The notes under the pieces are model-generated. The model did no database searches, was not told where the DNA came from, and saw only the letters and a program-made list of their open reading frames with translations. Of a stretch of DNA of 6,888 nucleotides, positions 1 through 5,560 are shown in pieces (within the stretch, counting starts at the first letter, position 1; each line of letters opens with the position of its first letter). The translations under genes and the position numbers were made by a program. This DNA is from JBHHZI01 sp046757965. GTDB lineage: Bacteria; Acidobacteriota; Polarisedimenticolia; SMYD01. Where the stretch lies: contig JBHHZI010000162.1 of assembly GCA_046757965.1 (NCBI GenBank), positions 1 to 6,888 of the forward strand. Reading direction: 5' to 3'.

Positions 1-129
1 GTCCGCATCCCGACGCGGCCAGAAATCAGACCGGCGGTCCGTCGCCTCCTGAGGGGGCCGGCCGGCGCGGTCGGGGGGACCGAACTGCCCGACCCGCGCC
101 CGATCCGGGCCGGAGCCAGGCCCGGTTGA
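1..129. other. GC-rich upstream region, possibly with the tail of a preceding gene
   Basis: No gene can be named here. One forward frame starting at base 2 is open for 16 codons and ends at a TGA at 50-52, with a basic, serine-rich tail; it could be the end of an upstream gene, but 16 codons are too few to tell. After it the DNA is strongly GC-rich with short inverted repeats: a 10-bp palindrome at 57-66, a 5-bp stem at 68-72/78-82 with a G5 loop, and a 5-bp stem at 98-102/106-110 with a 3-base loop. None is followed by a T run, so none is a classical intrinsic terminator. In related phyla rel often follows gmk and rpoZ, but nothing here confirms that. Confidence 0.4.
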
Positions 130-158
130 TTGGCCTGCCAAGGACGCAACGTTATAAT
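130..158 (+). promoter_or_regulatory. Candidate sigma-70-type promoter of rel
   Basis: A perfect TATAAT lies at 153-158, and TTGGCC (4 of 6 matches to TTGACA) lies at 130-135, exactly 17 bases apart. Transcription would start near 165, about 19 bases before the GTG at 184. An AT-rich hexamer standing alone in very GC-rich DNA strengthens the call. The promoter also argues against the in-frame TTG at 130 as the rel start, because that codon would be part of the -35 element and upstream of the transcript. Confidence 0.55.
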
Positions 159-183
159 CCGTCCCAAGGGGCCGGTGCGATCC

Positions 184-2337
184 GTGCGAATTCGATATGA
201 AGACATCCAGGAGCGGGTGGAGGCGTACAATCCCGGCGCCGACTTCGACCTCCTGCGCCGGGCCTACCTGTTCACCGCGCGCGAGCACCGGGGCCAGGTG
301 CGTCAGTCCGGCGAGCCATATCTGGTTCACCCGCTGGCGGTGGCTGCCATCCTGGCGGAACTCCGGCTGGACATCCCGTGCATCGCGGTCGGTCTTCTTC
401 ACGACGTGGTCGAGGACACACTGACCACCGTCGAGTCCATCGAGGAGTATTTCGGCCCCGATATCGCGCACATGGTGGCGGGTGTCACCAAGCTCGGCAA
501 GCTGAAGTTTCGCAGCCAGGCGGAGCAGGAGGCGGAGAACCTGCGCAAGATGTTCCTGGCCATGGTGGACGACATCCGCGTCATCATGGTCAAGCTGGCG
601 GATCGGCTGCATAACATGCGCACGCTGAACTTTCTTCCCGAGCACAAGCGGCATCGCATCGCCGCGGAGACCCGCGAGATCTACGCTCCCATCGCCCACA
701 GGCTCGGCATCGGCAAGATCAAGGTCGAGCTCGAGGACCTCTGCCTGCAGCACCTGGACCCGGAAGGGTACGCATCTCTGATCCGGCAGCTTGCGTTGAA
801 GCGCAAGGTCTCCGAGGGGTTCATCGAGGAGATCACGCAGCGTATCGACGACGCGGTCCGGGACAACGGCATCGAGCCCCAGATCACCGGCCGGATCAAG
901 AGCGCGGCCAGCATCCACGCCAAGTTGCGGCGGCAGAAGATCCGGGTGGAGCAGGTGTATGACTACGTGGCCTTCCGGCTGATCGTGCCGAGCGTGAAGG
1001 ATTGCTACGGCGCTCTCGGTGCCATCCACTCCATCTGGCGGCCTGTGCCAGGCCGCTTCCGCGACTTCATCGCCATGCCGAAACCCAATGGATACCAGTC
1101 GCTGCACACGTCGGTCATCTCGGAAAAGGGCCAGCCCTTCGAGGTCCAGATCCGGACCGGCGAGATGCATCGCATCGCCGAGGAGGGCATCGCGGCGCAC
1201 TGGTCCTACAAGGAAGGCGCCGCCGGTGCGCCCAGCGAGGAGGTGTCGACGGTCCAGTGGCTACGCCAGTACATGGATCTGCTCACCGAGGTGAAGGACC
1301 CGCGGGAGTTCCTGAGTGTCGCCCGGATGAATCTCTTCCCTGATGAGGTGTATGCGTTCACACCCAAGGGCGATGTGAGGAATTTCCCCGCCGGCGCGTC
1401 GGCCATCGACTTCGCCTACTCGATTCATACGGATGTGGGCCGGCAGGCGGTCGGCGCGCGTGTCAACGGGCGCCACGTCCCGCTGAGAACCCAGCTGAGA
1501 AACGGCGACATCGTGGAGATCCAGACGTCTCCCAACCAGCACCCGAGCCGGGACTGGTTGAAGGCCGTGCGGACGTCGAAGGCACGCTCGAAGATCCGGC
1601 AATGGTTGAGCGTCGAGGAGCGCCGGAAGTCAATCCAGCTCGGCAAGGACATCGCAGAGCGGGAGTTTCGCAAGTATCGCTTCAACCCGAAGCGGCATCG
1701 GGGGCATGCGCTCAAGCAGGCCCTCCAGGCGCTCGGGCACGACAGCTACGACGACTTTCTGGCCGGCGTCGGCTACGGGAAGACCAGCCCGGCCGCACTG
1801 ATCGGCCGCGTCGATCCCGACCTGCTGCCGAGGGCGAAGGCCGATTCGACGCTGACACGGGTGGTTCGACGCGCTCTCGGTGTGGGAGGGCCCCAGATCA
1901 CCGTGAAGGGGGTCGGGGACCTGATGATCTCCCTCGCCCGTTGCTGTGGTCCGATTCCCGGCGAGGAGATCGTGGGCTACATCACACGCGGGAGGGGAAT
2001 CTCCGTGCACGCGGTGGCCTGCACCAACGTCCAGAACCTGATGTACGACAGCGAGCGCCGGATCGAGGTGGCCTGGGCGAGGAAGGCCGGCAAGGAGACC
2101 CATCCCGTGCGCATCATGGTCCGGACCGACGACAAGAAGGGGGTCCTGGCCCGCATCACCCACGCCATCTCGGAGGAGGGCAGCAACATCAGCCATGTCG
2201 ATGCGAGGGTCAGCGCGGACAAGCGGGGTACCATCGTGGTCGTCCTCGAGGTCTCGGACACCAGCCATCTCCGGCGGGTGCTGAAGCGTCTCAAGACCAT
2301 CGAGGGGATTCACGACGCCGAGCGCCACGTCGGCTGA
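184..2337 (+). CDS. rel: Bifunctional (p)ppGpp synthetase/hydrolase, RelA/SpoT family
   Basis: Cytoplasmic long RSH enzyme of the stringent response: it makes (p)ppGpp from ATP and GDP/GTP and also hydrolyses it. Numbered from GTG 184 (717 aa), the HD hydrolase domain has H49, HD 73-74, ED 77-78, D140 and N144, so hydrolase residues look intact. The synthetase domain carries a basic RFRD motif at 291-294, PKPNGYQSLHT at 299-309 and EVQIRT at 320-325; the basic RxKD-like motif is typical of bifunctional enzymes rather than the acidic version of RelA-only proteins. A TGS domain starts near 389 (VYAFTPKGD), a CC...H...C zinc-finger region spans about 587-613, and an ACT domain fills 641-717. Start choice: the frame stays open to a TTG at 130, but homologues normally begin just before the 'DIQERVEAYNP' stretch, and the promoter at 130-158 points to GTG 184. 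AAGGGG at 166-171 is 12 bases from this GTG, longer than ideal; GTG 175 would be only 3 bases away. Function is certain, start less so. Confidence 0.96.
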   Translation: MRIRYEDIQERVEAYNPGADFDLLRRAYLFTAREHRGQVRQSGEPYLVHPLAVAAILAELRLDIPCIAVGLLHDVVEDTLTTVESIEEYFGPDIAHMVAGVTKLGKLKFRSQAEQEAENLRKMFLAMVDDIRVIMVKLADRLHNMRTLNFLPEHKRHRIAAETREIYAPIAHRLGIGKIKVELEDLCLQHLDPEGYASLIRQLALKRKVSEGFIEEITQRIDDAVRDNGIEPQITGRIKSAASIHAKLRRQKIRVEQVYDYVAFRLIVPSVKDCYGALGAIHSIWRPVPGRFRDFIAMPKPNGYQSLHTSVISEKGQPFEVQIRTGEMHRIAEEGIAAHWSYKEGAAGAPSEEVSTVQWLRQYMDLLTEVKDPREFLSVARMNLFPDEVYAFTPKGDVRNFPAGASAIDFAYSIHTDVGRQAVGARVNGRHVPLRTQLRNGDIVEIQTSPNQHPSRDWLKAVRTSKARSKIRQWLSVEERRKSIQLGKDIAEREFRKYRFNPKRHRGHALKQALQALGHDSYDDFLAGVGYGKTSPAALIGRVDPDLLPRAKADSTLTRVVRRALGVGGPQITVKGVGDLMISLARCCGPIPGEEIVGYITRGRGISVHAVACTNVQNLMYDSERRIEVAWARKAGKETHPVRIMVRTDDKKGVLARITHAISEEGSNISHVDARVSADKRGTIVVVLEVSDTSHLRRVLKRLKTIEGIHDAERHVG

Positions 2338-2418
2338 CCGCCCGTCACCCCGGGAGGAGTTCCGGCCGGCCGGTGTATCCTGGGGGGCGGGGCTGCCCCC
2401 GCACACGGAGGACTCATC
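2338..2418 (+). other. rel-ridA spacer with GC-rich hairpin
   Basis: This 81-base gap has a 12-bp palindrome CCGGCCGGCCGG at 2362-2373 and a stem GCGGGG/CCCCGC at 2387-2392/2397-2402 with a CTGC loop. An alternative register, GGGGGC/GCCCCC, pairs 2383-2388 with 2395-2400. No T run follows, so it is not a convincing intrinsic terminator. The hairpin ends 4 bases before the ridA ribosome binding site and could affect its access. I see no good promoter here, so ridA may be co-transcribed with rel. Confidence 0.4.
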
Positions 2419-2808
2419 GTGACACGCGAGATCGTTCAGACACCGGATGCTCCCCGGGCCATCGGGCCCTACTCCCAGGCGGTTCGCGCCGGCGAGCTGC
2501 TCTTCTGCTCGGGTCAGATCGCCCTGGACCCGGAGAGTGGCGCCATCATCGAGGGCGACATCTCCCACCAGGCGGCCCGGGTGCTGCGCAATCTGGCCGC
2601 GGTGCTGACGGCCGGTGGTTCGTCGCTGGGCCAGGTGGTGAAGACCACCATCTACCTGGCGGACATGGCTGATTTCGCCGCCTGCAACGATGTGTACGCC
2701 CGGTTCTTCGAGGGCGATCCGCCTGCCCGGGCGACGGTGGCCGTGAAAGGCCTGCCGAAGGGCGTGCTCGTCGAGATGGACGCCATTGCCGTCTGCGACG
2801 GGCGCTAG
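2419..2808 (+). CDS. ridA: RidA family reactive enamine/imine deaminase
   Basis: RidA (YjgF/YER057c/UK114 family) is a small cytoplasmic protein that speeds hydrolysis of reactive 2-aminoacrylate-type enamines/imines released by PLP-dependent dehydratases, protecting PLP enzymes. The 129-aa length is normal for a family that forms trimers. The early AIGPYSQAV segment, the FCSGQIALDP strand, and the C-terminal RATVAVKGLPKG followed by LVEMDAIA are family signatures. Residues matching the known active site are present: Y18, S31, R104 and E119, so this looks like the active RidA subfamily. It starts at GTG 2419 with GGAGGA at 2407-2412, six bases upstream. It follows rel on the same strand, a pairing seen in several diderm lineages. 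Its TAG stop at 2806-2808 overlaps the stop of the convergent rpmB. Older annotations call such proteins 'endoribonuclease L-PSP'; the deaminase role is better supported for proteins with this arginine. Confidence 0.95.
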   Translation: MTREIVQTPDAPRAIGPYSQAVRAGELLFCSGQIALDPESGAIIEGDISHQAARVLRNLAAVLTAGGSSLGQVVKTTIYLADMADFAACNDVYARFFEGDPPARATVAVKGLPKGVLVEMDAIAVCDGR

Positions 2809-2999
2809 CGGACCACCTTCTCGACCCGCCCGGACCGGATGCAACGCGTGCAGACCCGCATGCGCTTGGAATTGCCCTTCCACTGCACGCGGATGCGCTG
2901 CAGGTTCGGGTGGAAGATCTTCTGCGTCACGTTGTGAGCGTGACTGACGTTGTGGCCGAACTGCGGCCCCTTGCCGCACACCTGACAAACCGCGGACAT
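2805..2999 (-). CDS. rpmB: 50S ribosomal protein L28, zinc-ribbon form
   Basis: The 64-aa protein is large-subunit ribosomal protein bL28. It begins MSAVCQVCGKGPQFGHNVSH, contains NLQRIRV and ends with a basic CTRCIRSGRVEK segment, all typical of L28. Two CxxC pairs, C5/C8 and C50/C53, make it the zinc-binding (C+) form. The frame extends upstream to 3086, but the ATG at 2999-2997 is the right start: homologues begin there, and an AGGAAGGAA ribosome binding site (reverse complement of 3005-3013) sits 5 bases before it. It is encoded opposite to its neighbours, facing ridA and diverging from pilM. Its TAG lies at 2807-2805 within the CTAG also used by ridA. No terminator is visible, so its transcript may run antisense into ridA. 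Confidence 0.96.
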   Translation of the reverse strand: MSAVCQVCGKGPQFGHNVSHAHNVTQKIFHPNLQRIRVQWKGNSKRMRVCTRCIRSGRVEKVVR

Positions 3000-3074
3000 G
3001 CCCGTTCCTTCCTGAAATCTTCCCGGCGCCAGGGTCTCGACCGGTGCCGCCGGATCGGCAACGAATGACGCCGC

Positions 3075-3083
3075 ATGGTAGCA
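3075..3083 (-). promoter_or_regulatory. Possible extended -10 promoter of rpmB
   Basis: Read on the minus strand this is TGC followed by TACCAT, an extended -10 pattern (TGn plus 4 of 6 matches to TATAAT). I see no good -35 at 16-18 bases upstream, so the call rests on the extended element and its position. It would start a transcript near 3068, giving a leader of roughly 70 bases before the rpmB ATG. Confidence 0.3.
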
Positions 3084-3115
3084 CACGGTCGAGATCCGCG
3101 GCCAGGCGGGTGGCT

Positions 3116-3133
3116 CCCGCCGCCGGCGGCGGG
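3116..3133. repeat. Perfect 18-bp palindrome upstream of the pil promoter
   Basis: Each 9-base half, CCCGCCGCC and GGCGGCGGG, is the exact reverse complement of the other, with no spacer. It ends 5 bases before the TTGAAA -35 of the pil promoter, about -57 to -40 from the predicted start. This position would suit an activator or a repressor. It is also upstream of the possible rpmB promoter. GC-rich DNA makes such palindromes more likely by chance, so an operator role is only an inference. Confidence 0.5.
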
Positions 3134-3138
3134 CGGCC

Positions 3139-3166
3139 TTGAAACTCGATCTCGCGAACCTATATT
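3139..3166 (+). promoter_or_regulatory. Candidate sigma-70-type promoter of pilMNOPQ
   Basis: TTGAAA at 3139-3144 and TATATT at 3161-3166 each match the consensus hexamers at 5 of 6 positions, with a 16-base spacer. Transcription would begin near 3173, leaving a leader of about 120 bases before pilM. It is the best promoter-like pair in the divergent region and is read toward the pil genes. Confidence 0.6.
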
Positions 3167-3233
3167 CAACCCGCGGATTGCATATTGGTGATCTGGACGG
3201 GGAATATAGAAGTCTCTGATTCCGAACGGCTTA

Positions 3234-3273
3234 GGGGACACCGACGTGGTGAAGTCTCCGCCCTGTCCGGCGG
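3234..3273 (+). promoter_or_regulatory. Structured 5' leader of pilM with alternative folds
   Basis: Hairpin A pairs GGGGA (3234-3238) with TCTCC (3255-3259, one G-U pair) and CACC (3239-3242) with GGTG (3248-3251), leaving a 5-base loop and a 3-base bulge. Hairpin B pairs CCGCC (3258-3262) with GGCGG (3269-3273). A third pairing, GGACA (3236-3240) with TGTCC (3264-3268), would break both. The final hairpin ends 8 bases before the pilM ribosome binding site. It matches no riboswitch class I recognise; any regulatory role is inferred. Confidence 0.3.
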
Positions 3274-3294
3274 CCGCATGTAGGGGTGATTGAC

Positions 3295-4356
3295 GTGTTC
3301 TTCTCACGAAGCAAGCCGATCGTCGGGCTGGACATCGGGACGAGCAGTGTCAAGGCGGCGGTCCTCAAGGCACGTGGCCGGGGTCGCGGATACGCGCTGA
3401 CCCATTTCGCCGTCGAGCCGCTTCCCTCGGAGGTCATCGTCGAGGGGTCGATCATGGATTCCGGACCGGTCGTCGAGGCGATCAACCGGGTCTGCGCCGC
3501 CGGCGGTATCCGGCACAACGAGGTGGCGGTGTCTCTCTCGGGGCATTCGGTGATCGTCAAGCGGGTCTCGATTCCATCGATGACCGAAGAGGAGCTCGCC
3601 GAGTCGATCCACTGGGAGGCGGAACAGTACATCCCGTTCGATGTGGAAGACGTCAACATCGACTACCAGATTCTCGGTGACGTCGAGGAGCAGAAGGACC
3701 AGATGGACGTGCTTCTCGTGGCGGTCAAGAAGGACAAGATCAACGACTACACGAGCGTCATCAGCCAGGCAGGCCGCATCCCGGTCGTCGTCGATGTGGA
3801 TGTGTTCGCTGTCCAGAATATCTTCGAGATCAACTATGAACAGGTGCCGGACGAGACCGTGGCGCTGATCAACATGGGTGCGGCCGTGACCAACGTGGCC
3901 ATTCTCAACAGCGGGAATCCCCAGTTCTGGCGAGACCTGTCCGTCGGCGGCAACCAGTACACCGAGGCGCTCCAGCGGGAACTGGGTGTGAGCTTCGAGG
4001 AGGCCGAGGACGCCAAGATGGGGAAGGTCGCGGAGATCTCGGCGGAACAGACCGAGCCCATTCTCTCGTCGGTGACGCAGGAGGTGGTGTCGGAGATCCA
4101 GAAGACGGTGGATTTCTATCTGTCGTCCAACAGTGATGAGCAGCTCGACCGGGTCGTTTTGTCCGGCGGGGGCACGCGGCTGGAGTCCTTGCCCGGGGCG
4201 CTGACCGAGAGATTCGATTGCGACGTCGAGCACCTGGATCCGTTCCGCTCCGTGACGCCTGACGGACGCCACATCCCGCAGGAGAGTCTCCAGGAACTTG
4301 CCTCCTCGGCCGCCGTGGCCGTCGGCCTGGCGACCCGCAAGGTGGGTGACAAATGA
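3295..4356 (+). CDS. pilM: Type IV pilus assembly protein PilM
   Basis: PilM is a cytoplasmic, actin/FtsA-like ATP-binding protein that binds the N-terminal tail of PilN and ties the alignment complex to the inner face of the membrane. Numbered from GTG 3295 (353 aa, normal length), the first phosphate loop is GLDIGTSSVK at about 11-20, the second phosphate region is INMGAAVTNVAIL at about 192-204, and the adenosine motif LSGGGTRLESLPG lies near 289-301. SIPSMTEEEL and the HWEAEQYIPF segment are strong PilM signatures. A GTG at 3286 is also in frame but has no ribosome binding site; AGGGG at 3282-3286 lies 8 bases before GTG 3295, and homologues begin shortly before the VGLDIG motif, so 3295 is preferred. 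The stop overlaps the pilN start by 4 bases (ATGA). First gene of the pil operon. Confidence 0.96.
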   Translation: MFFSRSKPIVGLDIGTSSVKAAVLKARGRGRGYALTHFAVEPLPSEVIVEGSIMDSGPVVEAINRVCAAGGIRHNEVAVSLSGHSVIVKRVSIPSMTEEELAESIHWEAEQYIPFDVEDVNIDYQILGDVEEQKDQMDVLLVAVKKDKINDYTSVISQAGRIPVVVDVDVFAVQNIFEINYEQVPDETVALINMGAAVTNVAILNSGNPQFWRDLSVGGNQYTEALQRELGVSFEEAEDAKMGKVAEISAEQTEPILSSVTQEVVSEIQKTVDFYLSSNSDEQLDRVVLSGGGTRLESLPGALTERFDCDVEHLDPFRSVTPDGRHIPQESLQELASSAAVAVGLATRKVGDK

Positions 4357-4994
4357 TCCGAATCAATCTCATCGCGGAGGCCAGGGCTCAGAAGGTCCGC
4401 AAGCCTCTGATCTCGTTCGACTCCGGCAACGAGACCATGGCCAACGTGGTCATGGCCGCTGTCATCGTCCTGGCGATCTTCTTCTGCGGCTACAAGTACT
4501 TCGCCCTCAATTCCACACTGGGCGATCTGGGGAACAAGATCGCGAACGCGAACATCGAACGGGAGCGCCTGAAGGACATTCTCAAGAAGGGGGAGGAGTT
4601 CAAGGCGCAGCGAGAACTCCTGAAGCGGAAGGTCGACCTCATCACACAGCTCAAGAAGAATCAGTCGGTTCCCGTCCATCTTCTCGACCAGGTCAGCCGC
4701 AATCTTCCCGAATTCCTCTGGCTGGAGAACATGAATCAGCAGGGAGGGGCCGTGAGTCTTTCCGGCAAGGCGACGAATTACAACGCGGTGTCGAACCTCT
4801 ACAACAATCTCCGGGACTCGAATTCGTTCGTGGATGTGGTCCTGGGCACGACCCAGGTCGCGGGATCCGGCGTGTCGTTCTCCATGACGTGCAAGTTCGT
4901 CAACCCGCATGAACCGGATGACGGGAAAACCACCGGGGACTCGACCGCGGTTGCATCGGCCTCCACGCCGGTGTCACAGGGAGGGCGGTCATGA
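4353..4994 (+). CDS. pilN: Type IV pilus assembly protein PilN
   Basis: PilN is a bitopic inner-membrane protein that pairs with PilO and carries the docking peptide for PilM. The N-terminus MIRINLIAEARAQ contains the conserved INL(L/I) motif at residues 4-7, which inserts into a PilM groove. One membrane segment spans about 30-52, followed by a charged heptad-like coiled coil (about 53-105) and a periplasmic ferredoxin-like domain (about 106-185). A hydrophilic serine/threonine-rich tail (about 186-213) extends past that domain. At 213 aa it is slightly long for the family. ATG 4353 overlaps the pilM TGA, with a weak purine-rich site (AAGGTGGG, 4339-4346) inside pilM, which suggests translational coupling. 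Its own TGA overlaps the pilO ATG. Confidence 0.94.
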   Translation: MIRINLIAEARAQKVRKPLISFDSGNETMANVVMAAVIVLAIFFCGYKYFALNSTLGDLGNKIANANIERERLKDILKKGEEFKAQRELLKRKVDLITQLKKNQSVPVHLLDQVSRNLPEFLWLENMNQQGGAVSLSGKATNYNAVSNLYNNLRDSNSFVDVVLGTTQVAGSGVSFSMTCKFVNPHEPDDGKTTGDSTAVASASTPVSQGGRS

Positions 4995-5560
4995 ATCTGA
5001 AGAACCTTCCACTGTGGGGACAGATTCTCGTGGCCGTGATGTTCGCTGCCGCGATCATCTTCGTGGGGTACAAGGTGTGGCCGAACTTCACGTCCATCAA
5101 CGAGGATATCGCCAAGAAGCAGACGCAGCTGGCCGATCTCGAGCGGGAGATTCGCCAGGGGCAGGCCATCGAGGCGAAGCTGCCGGAGTTCGAGCGCGAG
5201 ATCGGCGCTCTGCAGGCCAAGCTGGACAACCTGCTCCTGATCCTGCCGACCGAGCCGGAGGCCGGTGACCTGCTGCGGTGGGTCAAGAATCTGGCCGACC
5301 AGGCCAATCTCGACCTGAAGGTCTGGGCACCGGCGGCTCTCGTGAAGAAGGAGTTCTACTACGAGTATCCGGTCGGGATGAACATCGAGGGCTCGTACCA
5401 CGACCTGGGCCTGTTCTTCGATCGGATCAGCAAGTACTCCCGGATCATCAATGTCAACGGTGTGTCCCTGAGCAAGCTGGGAAGGCCGGATCCGATCAAG
5501 ACCATCAAGTCGTCCTTCACCGCAACGACGTTCATCTACAACGATCAGGGGGGCAGGTGA
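4991..5560 (+). CDS. pilO: Type IV pilus assembly protein PilO
   Basis: PilO is the inner-membrane partner of PilN and contacts PilP in the periplasm. The 189-aa protein has a short cytoplasmic N-terminus, one membrane segment (about 12-30), a coiled coil rich in Q/E/K/L (about 35-85), then a ferredoxin-like domain (about 90-185). The stretch YPVGMNIEGSYHDLGLFFD (124-143 region) is a clear PilO signature. The design mirrors PilN, as expected for proteins that pair. A strong ribosome binding site, AGGGAGGG at 4978-4985, lies inside the end of pilN; the ATG overlaps the pilN stop as ATGA. The TGA at 5558-5560 shares one base with the pilP ATG. Confidence 0.94.
   Translation: MNLKNLPLWGQILVAVMFAAAIIFVGYKVWPNFTSINEDIAKKQTQLADLEREIRQGQAIEAKLPEFEREIGALQAKLDNLLLILPTEPEAGDLLRWVKNLADQANLDLKVWAPAALVKKEFYYEYPVGMNIEGSYHDLGLFFDRISKYSRIINVNGVSLSKLGRPDPIKTIKSSFTATTFIYNDQGGR

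Larger units (their letters stand above)
3000..3294. other. Divergent control region between rpmB and pilM
   Basis: This roughly 295-base gap has no credible gene. From left to right it holds the rpmB ribosome binding site (3005-3013), a possible rpmB promoter (3075-3083), an 18-bp palindrome (3116-3133), a near-consensus rightward promoter (3139-3166), an AT-richer stretch to about 3210, a leader able to form hairpins (3234-3273), and the pilM ribosome binding site (3282-3286). I saw no c-di-GMP (GEMM) riboswitch core and no sigma-54 -24/-12 pair of the TGGCAC-N5-TTGCA type. Confidence 0.6.

Noticed and set aside
57..2373. CCGGCC-based palindromes on both sides of rel (57-66 and 2362-2373) as possible mobile-element ends
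   Set aside because: They are short, lie in GC-rich spacers, have no target-site duplication or transposase, and rel is a core gene. Most likely chance.
1602..2672. Open frame of 356 codons on the plus strand overlapping the end of rel and ridA
   Set aside because: Its arginine/glycine-rich product has no domain, and it is a shifted-frame shadow of two well-supported genes.
1630..3084. Long open frame of 484 codons on the minus strand, opposite rel, ridA and rpmB
   Set aside because: It is antisense to clearly conserved genes, its product is low-complexity G/R/P/H-rich with no recognisable domain, and it also overlaps rpmB in another frame. GC-rich codon bias creates such frames.
3000..3086. 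N-terminal extension of L28 to a GTG at 3086
   Set aside because: L28 homologues begin at the ATG at 2999-2997, which has a strong ribosome binding site; the extension would also overlap the likely promoter.
3166..3182. Sigma-54 promoter suggested by TTGCA at 3178-3182 upstream of pilM
   Set aside because: No TGGCAC-like -24 element lies at the required distance; the sigma-70-type pair at 3139-3166 explains the region better.
3200..3285. c-di-GMP (GEMM) riboswitch in the pilM leader
   Set aside because: The conserved GCAAA-type core and tetraloop receptor pattern are not present in the leader as read by eye.
3304..4272. Open frame of 322 codons on the minus strand opposite pilM
   Set aside because: Rich in D, H, L and R with no domain, fully antisense to conserved pilM; an effect of third-position GC bias.
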